Positions 35,425-44,471 are shown, numbered from the stretch's first letter. The stretch is 64,000 bases of DNA from Pseudonocardia terrae (GCF_021343995.1 NZ_JAJTTE010000001.1:62001-126000), one strand, 5' to 3'. Numbers and translations are program-made. The notes: generated from the sequence alone by a model not told the origin.

Positions 35425-36213
35425 ATGCGGATCGCCCTGGCCCAGATCGTCTCGACCCCGTCGCCGGAGGAGAACCTCGGGCTCGTCGCCGACGGGGCAC
35501 GCGCGGCGGCCGAGGCCGGCGCCCGGATCGTCGTGTTCCCCGAGGCCACGATGTGCTGCTTCGGCGTGAAGCTGGGCCCGGTCGCCGAGCCGCTCGACGG
35601 CCCGTGGGCAGGCCGGGTGCGGACGATCGCCGAGGAGGCCGGGATCACCGTGGTCGCCGGCATGTTCACCCCGGCCGAGGACGGTCGCGTGCACAACACG
35701 CTGCTGGCGACCGGCGGGGAGGTCGAGGCGTCCTACGAGAAGATCCACCTGTTCGACGCCTTCGGGTTCGCCGAGTCGGACACCGTCGCCCCGGGCACGG
35801 GGCTGCGCACGATCCAGGTCGACGGGCGCACGATCGGCCTCACCACCTGCTACGACCTGCGCTTCCCCGGGCTCTACCAGGCCCTCGGCGACCGCGGGGC
35901 GCGGCTGGTCCTGGCGCCGGCGTCGTGGGGCGCGGGGCCGGGCAAGCGCGAGCAGTGGGACCTGCTGGTGCGCGCGCGGGCCCTGGACTCGACGGCGTTC
36001 GTCGCCGCCTGCGACCAGGCCGACCCGGCGACGGTGGGCCGCGAGCGCGGGAAGGCGCCGACGGGGATCGGCGCGAGCCTGGTCGCGAACCCGTACGGGG
36101 CGGTCGTCGCGCAGCTGGGGGAGGAGCCCGGGCTGCTCGTGGCCGAGGTCGACCTGGACGAGGTCGACGCGGCGCGCAAGGCCGTCCCGGTGCTGGCGAA
36201 CCGCCGCTTCTGA
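35425..36213 (+). CDS. Nitrilase-superfamily carbon-nitrogen hydrolase
   Basis: 262 residues. The catalytic triad is Glu40 (VVFPEATM), Lys106 (YEKIHLFDAFGF) and Cys142 (TTCYDLRFPGLYQ). The KIHLFD and YDLRFP motifs place it in the Nit1/Nit2 branch, whose members are omega-amidases or deaminated-glutathione amidases, hydrolysing an amide to acid and ammonia. It follows the TetR gene by four bases, so it may share that transcript, but a functional link with acyl-CoA oxidation is not obvious. Confidence 0.92.
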   Translation: MRIALAQIVSTPSPEENLGLVADGARAAAEAGARIVVFPEATMCCFGVKLGPVAEPLDGPWAGRVRTIAEEAGITVVAGMFTPAEDGRVHNTLLATGGEVEASYEKIHLFDAFGFAESDTVAPGTGLRTIQVDGRTIGLTTCYDLRFPGLYQALGDRGARLVLAPASWGAGPGKREQWDLLVRARALDSTAFVAACDQADPATVGRERGKAPTGIGASLVANPYGAVVAQLGEEPGLLVAEVDLDEVDAARKAVPVLANRRF

Positions 36214-36296
36214 CGGTTCCGGCCGGTGCTCGACGGGAACGCCCACGGGTTCGTGCCCGAGGACTGAATCCGGCCGGGTGGGGCACTCTGCGGGGG

Positions 36297-37289
36297 ATGA
36301 TCGCTCCCACTCCGCCCACGGCCGAGCTGCACCTCCACGTCGAGGGCACGATCGAGGCCGAGCTGCTCGTCCGGCTCGCCGACCGGCACGGCCTCCCGTT
36401 GCCCTCGCGCGATCCCGCCGTCCTGCGCGAGCGGTACGCGCACTTCGTCGACCTGCGGTCCTTCCTCGACGTGTACTACGCGAACCTCGCCGTGCTGCGC
36501 ACCGAGGAGGACTTCCACGAGCTCGCCACCGGCTACCTCGACCGCGCGCTGAAGGCCGGGGTGCGGCGGGCGGAGGTGTTCTTCGACCCGCAGACCCACG
36601 TGCAGCACGGCGTGCCGCTCGAGGCGGTGATCCATGGGCTGAGCAGCGCGTTCTCCGCGGCCGAGGAGACGCACGGGGTGTCGGCGGCGCTGATCCTCTG
36701 CTTCCTGCGCGACCTCGGCCCGGAGGCGGCGGAGGAGATCCTCCGGGCGGCGTTGCCCTTCCGCGAGCACTTCATCGGGGTCGGGCTGGACTCGGCGGAG
36801 GTCGGGTACCCGCCGTCGCTCTTCACCGGCGTCTACGCGATGGCGGCGGCCGAGGGGCTGCACCGGGTCGCGCACGCGGGGGAGGAGGGCGGCGCGGAGT
36901 ACGTGCGCGAGGCCCTCGACCTGCTGCACGTGGAGCGGGTCGACCACGGTATCCGGGCCATGGAGGACCCGGAACTGGTGGCCCGGCTCCGTGACGAGCG
37001 GATCCCGCTCACGGTGTGCCCGCTCTCGAACGTGTCCCTGCGTGCCGTCGACACCCTCGGCGAGCACCCGCTCCCGCGGATGCTCGACGAGGGGCTGCTC
37101 GCCACCGTGAACAGCGACGACCCGGCCTACTTCGGCGGGTACGTCGACGACAACTACCGGGCCGTCGCGCGCGAGCTCGGCCTGGACCGGCCGCGGCTCG
37201 CGCAGCTGGCCCGCAACTCCGTCGACGCCACCTTCGCGCCGGAGGAGGACAAGCGGCGCTGGCACGCCGAGATCGACGCCTGGCTCTGA
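36297..37289 (+). CDS. Adenosine/adenine deaminase family, adenine-deaminase type
   Basis: 330 residues. Metal-binding AELHLHVEGTIEAELL (His12, His14), the conserved HAGEEGG, ERVDHGIRAMEDPELV, and VNSDDPAYFGGYVDDNY for the zinc Asp. True adenosine deaminases read HLHLDGS; the HVEGT/HxEGT version and NSDDPAYFGG are typical of the Aah1-like adenine deaminases, so conversion of adenine to hypoxanthine is the more likely reaction. Purine salvage, cytoplasmic. The GGGGG immediately before ATG is a weak ribosome site. Confidence 0.88.
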   Translation: MIAPTPPTAELHLHVEGTIEAELLVRLADRHGLPLPSRDPAVLRERYAHFVDLRSFLDVYYANLAVLRTEEDFHELATGYLDRALKAGVRRAEVFFDPQTHVQHGVPLEAVIHGLSSAFSAAEETHGVSAALILCFLRDLGPEAAEEILRAALPFREHFIGVGLDSAEVGYPPSLFTGVYAMAAAEGLHRVAHAGEEGGAEYVREALDLLHVERVDHGIRAMEDPELVARLRDERIPLTVCPLSNVSLRAVDTLGEHPLPRMLDEGLLATVNSDDPAYFGGYVDDNYRAVARELGLDRPRLAQLARNSVDATFAPEEDKRRWHAEIDAWL

Positions 37290-37311
37290 CGCGGCAGGTC
37301 CCGCCGTGCGG

Positions 37312-38355
37312 TCAGGCGTGCGGCACGACGACCGCGCGCCCGGACAGCTCGCCGGCCTCCAGCCGGCGGTAGGCCTCGAGGGCGTCGTCGAGGCAGTACC
37401 GCTCGACGTCCGGGACGATCTGGCCCGCCCGGTACATCGCGACCACCTCGTGCAGGTCGTCGACGCTGCCCCAGTAGGTGTTGGTGAGCGTGGACTCGTA
37501 CGGCGTGGCGAAGAAGTTCCACTCCACGGTCCCGCCCGCGATCCCGACGACCGTCAGCCGCCCGCCGACGGCCATCGAGGCCTGGGCGAGCGCGATCGTC
37601 GGGGTGACGCCGACGAAGTCGAAGGCCGCGTCCACGCCGCGCCCGCCGGTGATCTCGCGGATCCGGGCGGCCCGGTCCGGCCCGCCGGGAACGGTGACGG
37701 CGCCGCGCTCGGCCGCGCGGGCCATCGCGTCCGCCTTCGTGTCGGTGGCGATGACCGTCGCACCGGTGAGCGCGGTGAGGATCTGCAGGGCGATCTGGCC
37801 CAGTCCGCCCAGGCCCACGACCAGGGCGTACCTCCCGCCGCCCGCAAGGTGGGGCAGGGCGTTGCGGACCGCGTGGTACGGCGTGAGCGCCGCGTCGGCG
37901 AGCGGCGCCGCGGCGACGGGGTCGGTGTCCCCGAGCGGGACGAGGTTGCGCGCCGGGACGGTCACGTACTCGGCCATGCCCCCGTCGCGACCCAGGCCGA
38001 TCGCCGCGTACGGGTTCGTCGCGGCGTTCTCGCAGTAGTTCTCCTTGCCCTGCACGCACATCCGGCAGTGGCCGCAGCCGACCGGGCCGTAGACGAGGTA
38101 GGCGTCGCCCTTCGTGAACCCGGTGACCCCGGGCCCGACCTCCTCGACCCAGCCGGAGCTCTCGTGGCCGAGCACGAACCCGGGCTCCTGGGCGCCGGGC
38201 GTGCCGGCCGTGAACTCGCGGTAGACCGCGACGTCCGAGTGGCACGCCCCGGCCCCGGCGACCTTCAGCAGGACCTCGCCGGGTCCGGGGACGGGCTTGT
38301 CGACCTCCCGCAGCGCGGGGAAGGTCTGGTACTGCTCGAAGACGACGGCGCGCAT
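37312..38355 (-). CDS. NAD(P)-dependent zinc alcohol dehydrogenase
   Basis: 347 residues. Catalytic zinc: GACHSDVAVYREF and GHESSGWVEEVG; structural zinc: CGHCRMCVQGKENYC; cofactor: VVGLGGLGQIALQILTA with Asp after the second strand (ATDTKAD), which favours NAD. The class oxidises primary or aromatic alcohols. Its neighbours on the same strand are acyl-CoA dehydrogenases, so an alcohol-to-acyl route is possible but not shown. Preceded by a 131-bp gap, so it probably has its own promoter. Confidence 0.92.
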   Translation of the reverse strand: MRAVVFEQYQTFPALREVDKPVPGPGEVLLKVAGAGACHSDVAVYREFTAGTPGAQEPGFVLGHESSGWVEEVGPGVTGFTKGDAYLVYGPVGCGHCRMCVQGKENYCENAATNPYAAIGLGRDGGMAEYVTVPARNLVPLGDTDPVAAAPLADAALTPYHAVRNALPHLAGGGRYALVVGLGGLGQIALQILTALTGATVIATDTKADAMARAAERGAVTVPGGPDRAARIREITGGRGVDAAFDFVGVTPTIALAQASMAVGGRLTVVGIAGGTVEWNFFATPYESTLTNTYWGSVDDLHEVVAMYRAGQIVPDVERYCLDDALEAYRRLEAGELSGRAVVVPHA

Positions 38356-38486
38356 CGTCGGTCCTTTCTCGAAGCGTTCTCGAGGGGCCGACCGGGCGTC
38401 GGGTACGAGGAGGCGGCGTCGCGAGCGGCCTCATCGTCGTACGCCCTTATCCTACACCTGTCGGACAACGCGCCGTCGTCGTCGGG

Positions 38487-39773
38487 TCAGTCGTTCGCGG
38501 TGGCCAGGTCCAGGTACTGCGCGAACTTCTTCTGGGCCGCCGCCGCGCGGGTCGGGACGTGCTCGGTCGGCACGTCCTTCGCCTCGTAGCCGCGCAGGAT
38601 GCGCTTGGCGAGGGTGGCCTTGTGCACCTCGTCCGGGCCGTCGTAGATGCGTGCGGCGCGGGCCGCCCGGTACATCTGCTCCAGCGGCAGGTCGCCGGAG
38701 AAGCCCAGCGAGCCGTGGATCTGGATGGCCCGGTCGATGACGTCGTGAAGGATCTTCGCGCCCCAGAACTTGATCATGGCGATCTCGTTGCGGGAGTTCG
38801 ACGCGCCGACCTGGTCCATCGTCCACGCCGCCTGCAGGGTCAGCAGGCGCGCGGCCTGCATCTCCGCGGCGGAGGTGGCGACCCAGTCCTGGATCATCTG
38901 CTTGTCGGCGAGCACCGAGCCGTGCGCGTAGCGGGAGACGGCCCGCTCGCAGAGCATGTCGAAGGCGCGCTTCGACTGGCCCAGCCAGCGCATCGCGTGG
39001 TGGATGCGGCCCGGGCCGAGGCGCTGCTGGGCGAGCTTGAAGCCGTCGCCGGGGTTGCCGACGAGGTTCGACTTCGGCACCCGCACATTGTCGTAGATGA
39101 TCTCGGCGTGCCCGCCCTCGAGCTGCGGGTGCACCGTCGAGTGGTCCATGACCGGGATGTCGCGCAGGATGTTCACGCCCGGCGTGTCCGTCGGGACGAT
39201 GATCATCGACGAGCCCTGGTACGGCGAGACGTCCGGGTCCGTCACGGCCATGACGATCAGGAAGTCCGCGCGGCTGGCGTTCGACGAGAACCACTTGTGC
39301 CCGTTGATCACGTACTCGTCGCCCTCGAGCACGGCCCGGGTGGTGAGCAGGGTCGGGTCCGCGCCCGCGCCCGGCTCGGTCATCGAGAAGCAGGAGCGCA
39401 GCTCGCCGCGCAGCAGCGGGTGCATCCACTGCTCCTTCTGCTCCGGCGAGCCGCCGATCGCCAGCAGCTCCGCGTTGCCGGAGTCCGGCGCCTGGTTGCC
39501 GAAGATGCCCGGTGCGAACTTGCTCTGCCCGAGGATCTCGTGCATCAGGCCGAGCTTGACCTGCCCGAACCCGCCGCCGCCCAGCTCCGGGGGCAGGTGC
39601 GCGGCCCACAGGCCCTGCTCCTTGACCTGCTCCTTGAGCGGCGCGGTGATCCGGGCGTACTGCTCCGGGGTCAGGTCCAGCGTCTCGATCGGGAAGATCT
39701 CCTCCCGGACGAACTCCCGCATCCAGTCCAGCTTCTTCTCGAACTCCGGCTCGGTGGAGAAGTCCCACGCCAT
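38487..39773 (-). CDS. Acyl-CoA dehydrogenase
   Basis: 428 residues. FAD/acyl-binding SCFSMTEPGAGADPTLLTTRAVLEGDEYVINGHKWFSSNAS, then MRWLGQSKRAFDMLCERAVSRYAHGSVLADKQMIQ and IQIHGSLGFSGDLPLEQMYRAARAARIYDGPDEVHKATLAKRIL, the last containing the usual G-(x)-D-E region. It resembles the FadE17/CaiA-like group acting on medium or branched acyl-CoAs. A candidate palindromic operator lies 29 bp upstream of ATG 39773. No electron-transfer flavoprotein or hydratase is adjacent. Confidence 0.93.
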   Translation of the reverse strand: MAWDFSTEPEFEKKLDWMREFVREEIFPIETLDLTPEQYARITAPLKEQVKEQGLWAAHLPPELGGGGFGQVKLGLMHEILGQSKFAPGIFGNQAPDSGNAELLAIGGSPEQKEQWMHPLLRGELRSCFSMTEPGAGADPTLLTTRAVLEGDEYVINGHKWFSSNASRADFLIVMAVTDPDVSPYQGSSMIIVPTDTPGVNILRDIPVMDHSTVHPQLEGGHAEIIYDNVRVPKSNLVGNPGDGFKLAQQRLGPGRIHHAMRWLGQSKRAFDMLCERAVSRYAHGSVLADKQMIQDWVATSAAEMQAARLLTLQAAWTMDQVGASNSRNEIAMIKFWGAKILHDVIDRAIQIHGSLGFSGDLPLEQMYRAARAARIYDGPDEVHKATLAKRILRGYEAKDVPTEHVPTRAAAAQKKFAQYLDLATAND

Positions 39774-39801
39774 CGTGCCCGCACCTCCGCGACTCGCGTT
39801 C

Positions 39802-39819
39802 GCCGACGCCTGCGTCGGC
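39802..39819. promoter_or_regulatory. Palindrome upstream of acyl-CoA dehydrogenase
   Basis: GCCGACGC-CT-GCGTCGGC, perfect 8-bp arms, 29 bp upstream of the acyl-CoA dehydrogenase start at 39773. It could be an operator for a TetR-type regulator not in this window. Confidence 0.4.
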
Positions 39820-39921
39820 CGTTGCCTGCACGCTAGTTGATGCAGCCGCCTTACGGCAGTCCCCTCCCGGAGTCGACTCGTCGCGTCGTCTCCCGAGTAG
39901 ATGATCGACGGTGGTGCGGGA

Positions 39922-39940
39922 ATTGGTTAGCCTCACCTGT
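39922..39940. promoter_or_regulatory. IdeR/DtxR-type iron box
   Basis: ATTGGTTAGCCTCACCTGT matches the 19-bp IdeR consensus TTAGGTTAGSCTAACCTAA at most positions, including the core GGTTAG and ACCT. It lies 36 bp upstream of the siderophore-interacting protein start, so iron-dependent repression of that gene is expected. Confidence 0.75.
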
Positions 39941-39975
39941 GTTCCCCGATCCTCGTCCGTGGAGGTCCGCACGAC

Positions 39976-40788
39976 ATGGCCACCGAGCTGGAGAACGGCC
40001 CCGTCCCCGTGGTGACGGAGACCGTCGAGCGGCTGTCGCCGAGCCTGGTCCGGGTGGGTCTCGGCGGGCCCGGCCTGGCCTCGTTCGCCCCGCTCGGGGT
40101 CCCGGACGAGGCCGTGGTCCTGCGGTTCCCGGGGTCCGAGGCAGCGCGCTGGTACACCGTGCGACGGTGCGAGCCGGGCCGGCTGACCGTCGACATCGTG
40201 CTGCACCCCGGCGGGGTCGGAGGCGAGTGGGCGTCCCGGGCGCAGGTCGGCGACCGGCTCGAGATCACGCACCGGAACAGCTGGTTCCGTCGGCCCCCGG
40301 AGGCGGGCTGGCAGCTGCTCCTCGGCGACGTCACGGCCCTGCCGGCCCTCGGCCGGATCGTGGAGGAGTCGGCGGACCGGCTGCCGACGACGGTGCTGGT
40401 CGAGGTGCCGCACCGCGAGGACGCCCAGGAGCTGCCCGGTGCCCAGGTGCGCTGGATGCACACGGCCGGGCTGGGGCAAGCGCCCAGCCGGCTCGCCGAG
40501 CTCGTGCGGGGCGCGCAGCTGCCGCCCGGTCCCGGCTACGTGTACGTGGCCGGCGAGGCGTCGGCGACCCGGGCGGTGCGTCGCTACCTGCGCCAGGAGC
40601 TGAAGCTGTCCGCCGGCTCCTACGGCGTCGTCGGGTACTGGCGGGCGGAGTCCGAGAAGTGGTTCGCGCGGGTCGCCGAGACGGGCGCGGACACGGCCGC
40701 GATCTACGCCGAGGAGCTCGACGCGGGTGGCGACCTCGAGGACGTCCGCGCCCGGTACGAGGAGCGCCTCGCCACCCTCGGGCTGTGA
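39976..40788 (+). CDS. Siderophore-interacting protein (ferric-siderophore reductase, SIP family)
   Basis: 270 residues. FAD-binding domain with RWYTVRRCEPGRLTVDIVLH (R-x-Y-T motif) and GEWASRAQVGDRLEITH; C-terminal NAD(P)H domain with WQLLLGDVTALPALGRIVEE and YVYVAGEASATRAVRRYLRQEL, ending GYWRAES. SIPs (ViuB/YqjH-like) release iron from ferric siderophores in the cytoplasm. An IdeR-like box upstream supports iron control. No siderophore uptake genes are adjacent. Confidence 0.93.
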   Translation: MATELENGPVPVVTETVERLSPSLVRVGLGGPGLASFAPLGVPDEAVVLRFPGSEAARWYTVRRCEPGRLTVDIVLHPGGVGGEWASRAQVGDRLEITHRNSWFRRPPEAGWQLLLGDVTALPALGRIVEESADRLPTTVLVEVPHREDAQELPGAQVRWMHTAGLGQAPSRLAELVRGAQLPPGPGYVYVAGEASATRAVRRYLRQELKLSAGSYGVVGYWRAESEKWFARVAETGADTAAIYAEELDAGGDLEDVRARYEERLATLGL

Positions 40789-40829
40789 CGAACCCGGTGT
40801 GACGATCCGGCCCGGCCGTAACGGCGGGG

Positions 40830-41438
40830 GTGGGCCAGGACGAGAACCGGGCCGTGGAGACCCGACGCGGCCGGAGGCTGCCGCGCAGGCGGACGGACCG
40901 GATCGAGGACGTCGTGGCCGTCCTGCTGTGCGCGTTCGGCGTGGTGGCGATGGTGCTCGCCGGGCTGGTCGGCGCGGCGGCGCACGGCACCGTGTCGGCG
41001 CGGGCGTACCAGGAGGCGGCGGACCGCACCCGCGTGGTCGCGACGGTCGTCCTGCCGGCGGACGCGGCCGCCACGACGGACGGCGTCGGCCCCGGCACCC
41101 GGCGCGCCACGGCCACCTGGACCGCTCCCGACGGCACGCAACGCATCGACGAGGTCACGGTCCCGCTGAGCGCGAAGGCCGGCTCGGCCGTCCCGGTGTG
41201 GGTGGACCGTGCCGGGACGCCCGCCCGGCCCCCGATCGCGCCCGGCGCGGGCGTGCTGGTGGGCGCCGTGGCCGCGGGCTGGGTCGCGGTCGCCGCGGCG
41301 CTGCTGCTCCTGGCGGCCTGGCGGCTCGCGCTGGGCTGGACCGCCCGACGCAACGACGCCGAGTGGACCCGCCGGTGGGCCGAGGTCGAACCCGAGTGGT
41401 CGGGTCGCGCGGCCGGACCGGCCGGCCGCGCGGGCTGA
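40830..41438 (+). CDS. Rv1733c-family membrane protein
   Basis: 202 residues from GTG. Two membrane helices, about 28-52 (VVAVLLCAFGVVAMVLAGLVGAAAHG) and 140-165 (LVGAVAAGWVAVAAALLLLAAWRLALG), enclose an extracytoplasmic beta-rich loop (RTRVVATVVLPADAAATTDG to VPVWVDRAGTPA). This layout and the RIED motif before the first helix are those of the M. tuberculosis Rv1733c family, whose function is unknown. It follows the siderophore protein gene by 41 bp and may be co-transcribed. Confidence 0.85.
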   Translation: MGQDENRAVETRRGRRLPRRRTDRIEDVVAVLLCAFGVVAMVLAGLVGAAAHGTVSARAYQEAADRTRVVATVVLPADAAATTDGVGPGTRRATATWTAPDGTQRIDEVTVPLSAKAGSAVPVWVDRAGTPARPPIAPGAGVLVGAVAAGWVAVAAALLLLAAWRLALGWTARRNDAEWTRRWAEVEPEWSGRAAGPAGRAG

Positions 41439-41530
41439 GCCGTCCGCACGTCGGCCCGGTTTCCGGAGCGTTCACGCACCCACAACGAACCCGACGGGCA
41501 ACTCCCCGCGCCCCCGCTCGTTGAACCGGA

Positions 41531-41576
41531 TGCCGGTATCGGCGGGGACTGGGGAGCCCCCTCGCCGATACCGGCA
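41531..41576. terminator. Long hairpin between the Rv1733c-like gene and dinB
   Basis: Perfect 14-bp arms TGCCGGTATCGGCG and CGCCGATACCGGCA enclose an 18-nt core that can itself pair GGGG with CCCC. It sits in the 182-bp convergent gap. Most likely a bidirectional terminator; a mobile repeat-type palindrome is an alternative. Confidence 0.6.
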
Positions 41577-41620
41577 GATCCTTCTCTGGCCCGGTCCCGG
41601 GTTCCGGCTGCGGCGCCGGA

Positions 41621-42829
41621 TCATCCGTCCGGCAGGATCGGCACCTCCAGTCCCTGGTCGCGGCCCAGCCGCGCCGCCCGGGTGACGGACTCCGCGCCGA
41701 ACCGGCTCCGCAGCGAGTCCAGGGTCCGGTCCAGCTCGGGCCCGCTCGTGCGGTCGAAGGGCAGGGCGAGCTGCATCGCGTCGTCCGTGTCGAGGTTCGT
41801 GAACGAGATCCCGAGCAGCGTGAGCCCGCGGTCGAGGATCATGCTCAACGACTCGCGCAGCAGCCGCCGCGCCGCCTCCAGCAAGGTCGGGGTGTGGTCC
41901 GTGGCGCGGGCGAGGGTGTGCGAGCGGGTCGCGCGGGTGTAGTCGCCGAACCGCAGCCGCAGGACCACGGTGCGGCAGGTCCGGCCCGCGCCGCGCAGCC
42001 GCTTGCCCAGCCGGTCGACGATCCCGGCCAGGATCGCATCCATCTCCTCCGGGGTGCGGTGGCGGCGGCCGAGTGCGCGCTGCGAGCCGATGGACCGCCG
42101 GCGCCGCCCCGTCTCGACCACGCGTGGGTCGTGGTTGTGGGCCAGGGCGTGCAGGTGCCGCCCCGACGCCCGGCCGAGCAGCGACACCAGCGCGGGCTCG
42201 CCGAGGTCCGCGACCTCGCCGACCGTGTGGATCCCCAGCGCGTGCAGCTTCGCCGCGGTGACCTTCCCGACGCCCCACAGCCGTTCGACGGGCAGCGGGT
42301 GCAGGAACGCCGGCTCGCCGCCCGGCGGGACCTCCAGCAGGCCGTCGGGCTTCGCGACCCCGCTGGCCACCTTCGCGAGGAACTTCGTGCAGGCCACGCC
42401 GACGGTGATCGGCAGGCCCGCCTCGGCGAGCACCCGCGCCCGCAGCCGCTGTGCGATCGCCACCGGCGTGCCCGCGATCCGCCACAGGCCGCCGACGTCG
42501 AGGAACGCCTCGTCGATCGAGATCCCCTCGACCACGGGCGTGGTGTCCCTGAAGATCGCGAAGACGGCCTTGCTGGCCTCGCTGTAGGCGGAGAACCGCG
42601 GCGGGACCACGACCGCGTGCGGGCACAGCGCCCGCGCCTGCCGGCCGCCCATCGCGGTGCGCACCCCGAAGGCCTTGGCCTCGTAGCTGGCCGCGAGCAC
42701 GACTCCGCCGCCGACGATCACGGGACGGCCGCGCAGCCGCGGCGCGTCCCGCTGCTCGACGGACGCGTAGAAGGAGTCGAGGTCGGCGTGCAGGATGCTC
42801 GCCTCGGCGCGACTCTCGATCCGGGACAC
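41621..42829 (-). CDS. dinB: DNA polymerase IV (DinB, Y-family translesion polymerase)
   Basis: 402 residues from GTG 42829. Catalytic blocks: ILHADLDSFYASVEQRD (first Asp metal ligand), VVLAASYEAKAFGVRTAM, and ISIDEAFLDV (the SIDEA motif with Asp-Glu). The thumb HhH region WGVGKVTAAKLHALGIHTVGEV and little-finger domain are present. The C-terminus lacks the beta-clamp motif QL-(S/D)-LF in its canonical form, but has QLALPF. A perfect SOS box overlaps the start codon, so LexA control and a leaderless or near-leaderless transcript are likely. Confidence 0.93.
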   Translation of the reverse strand: MSRIESRAEASILHADLDSFYASVEQRDAPRLRGRPVIVGGGVVLAASYEAKAFGVRTAMGGRQARALCPHAVVVPPRFSAYSEASKAVFAIFRDTTPVVEGISIDEAFLDVGGLWRIAGTPVAIAQRLRARVLAEAGLPITVGVACTKFLAKVASGVAKPDGLLEVPPGGEPAFLHPLPVERLWGVGKVTAAKLHALGIHTVGEVADLGEPALVSLLGRASGRHLHALAHNHDPRVVETGRRRRSIGSQRALGRRHRTPEEMDAILAGIVDRLGKRLRGAGRTCRTVVLRLRFGDYTRATRSHTLARATDHTPTLLEAARRLLRESLSMILDRGLTLLGISFTNLDTDDAMQLALPFDRTSGPELDRTLDSLRSRFGAESVTRAARLGRDQGLEVPILPDG

Positions 42830-42842
42830 GAACAGATGTTCG
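42829..42842. promoter_or_regulatory. SOS box (LexA site) overlapping the dinB start
   Basis: Read on the dinB strand, CGAACATCTGTTCG is a perfect CGAAC-N4-GTTCG actinobacterial SOS box. Its last base is the first base of the GTG start codon, so LexA binding would cover the transcription start. Confidence 0.85.
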
Positions 42843-42843
42843 C

Positions 42844-42887
42844 ATCCCACCCCGACGGAATCCCACCCCGACAGATCCCACCCCCCC
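42844..42887. repeat. Three direct repeats upstream of dinB
   Basis: ATCCCACCCCGAC occurs at 42844-42856 and 42860-42872, and a third, diverged copy at 42875-42887. Period 15-16 bp. They adjoin the SOS box and lie in the region where the dinB promoter should be. Confidence 0.65.
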
Positions 42888-42952
42888 GAGAACCCGCCGA
42901 GCGCGGTCAACGGTGCTCCGGCACCACCGACCGCGCGCGGGCGACGGAGCCG

Positions 42953-44431
42953 CTACCCCAGGGTGAAGGGGTCCCGGGTGCCGCCGGTGAGCTCCACCCA
43001 GACGGACTTGTTCTCCAGGTACTCGTCGACCGCGGCGACGCCGTTCTCCCGGCCGAGCCCCGAGGCGCCGAAGCCACCGAAGGGCACGCTGGGCGCCACC
43101 ACCCGGTAGGCGTTGATCCACACCGAGCCCGCCCGGATCCGCGCGGCGACGCGGTGCGCCCGGTGCACGTCCTTGGTCCAGACCGCGCCGGCCAGCCCGT
43201 AGGGCGTGTCGTTGGCCAGCTTCACCGCCTCGTCCTCGTCGGTGAAGGTGTACGCGGACAGGACCGGGCCGAAGACCTCCTCGCGCACCACGGTCGACGT
43301 CGGCCCGACGCCGGTGAGCACGGTCGGCTTCACGAAGTACCCGCCGAGCCCGTCCTCGGCCGCCCCGCCGTACGCGACGGTCGCGCCCTCGTCCTGCGCC
43401 GTTCGCAGGTAGCCCAGGACCTTCTCGTACTGCGGCGCGTTGGCGACCGGGCCCATCTCGGTCTCCGGGTCGTTCGGATCCCCGAGCCTGATGGTGGCCG
43501 CGCGCTCGGCCACGAGCCGAACCAGCTCGTCGTGCACCGACTCGTGCACGATCAGCCGCGACCCGGCCATGCAGGTCTGCCCGGTCGCCGCGAACACCCC
43601 GGCGATGAGCCCGTTCGCCGCCGCCTGCAGGTCGGCGTCGGGGAACACGATCTGCGGCGACTTCCCGCCGAGCTCGAGGGTGACCTTGTTGAGGTTCTCC
43701 GCCGCCGCGTGCGCGACCGCGCGCCCGGTCGCCGTCGAGCCCGTGAAGGCCACCTTGTCGACGCCCGGGTGCCCGGCCAGGTGCGCGCCGACCTCCCGGT
43801 TCAGCCCGGTCACCACGTTCACGACGCCCGGCGGGAACCCGGCCTGCTCGATCAGCTCGGCGAAGCCGAGGGTCGACGCGGGCGCGTGCTCCGACGGCTT
43901 GACCACGATCGTGCAGCCCGCCGCCAGCGCCGGGGCCAGCTTCCACGTCATGAGCAGCAGCGGCGAGTTCCACGGCGTGATCGCCGCGACCACCCCGACC
44001 GGCTCGCGCCGCGTGTACACGAGGTAGTTCGGGTTGGGCGAGGGGATCTGCCGGCCCTCGATCTTGTCCGCCAGCCCGGCGTAGTAGTGGTACCAGGACC
44101 CCAGCCCGTTGAGCTGCCCGATCATCTCCCGGTACAGCTTCCCGGAGTCGTTCACCTCGAGCCGGGCCAGCCGCTCGGCGTTCTCCCCGACGAGGTCGCC
44201 GAGCCGGCGCAGCAGCGCGGCCCGGGCGAACCCCGTGGTCCGGCCCCACTCGCCGTCGAGCGCGGCGCGGGCGGCGGCGACCGCGGCGTCGACGTCCTCG
44301 GTGCCGGCGTCGGGGATCTCCGCCCACGCCTGGCCGGTGTAGGGGTTCTGCGACTCGAAGGTGCGTCCCGACGCGGCGTCGGCGGGTTTGCCGCCGATCA
44401 GCATCCGGAACCGTTCCAGCCCTGCGCTCAT
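42953..44431 (-). CDS. NAD(P)-dependent aldehyde dehydrogenase
   Basis: 492 residues from ATG 44431. Conserved blocks: ITPWNSPLLLMTWKLAPALAAGCTIVVKPSEHAP, FTGSTATGRAV, the catalytic Glu in VTLELGGKSPQ and the catalytic Cys in AATGQTCMAGSR, then EEVFGPVLS and FGGFGASGLGRENG. The betaine/aminoaldehyde dehydrogenase-type layout fits oxidation of an aldehyde formed by transamination; the class III aminotransferase gene ends 77 bp upstream on the same strand. A GTGGCATGCCAC palindrome lies between the two. Confidence 0.93.
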   Translation of the reverse strand: MSAGLERFRMLIGGKPADAASGRTFESQNPYTGQAWAEIPDAGTEDVDAAVAAARAALDGEWGRTTGFARAALLRRLGDLVGENAERLARLEVNDSGKLYREMIGQLNGLGSWYHYYAGLADKIEGRQIPSPNPNYLVYTRREPVGVVAAITPWNSPLLLMTWKLAPALAAGCTIVVKPSEHAPASTLGFAELIEQAGFPPGVVNVVTGLNREVGAHLAGHPGVDKVAFTGSTATGRAVAHAAAENLNKVTLELGGKSPQIVFPDADLQAAANGLIAGVFAATGQTCMAGSRLIVHESVHDELVRLVAERAATIRLGDPNDPETEMGPVANAPQYEKVLGYLRTAQDEGATVAYGGAAEDGLGGYFVKPTVLTGVGPTSTVVREEVFGPVLSAYTFTDEDEAVKLANDTPYGLAGAVWTKDVHRAHRVAARIRAGSVWINAYRVVAPSVPFGGFGASGLGRENGVAAVDEYLENKSVWVELTGGTRDPFTLG

Positions 44432-44471
44432 GCCCGTCCTCCTCGACGTCTCCGGGCCCGACCCTAGGGGA

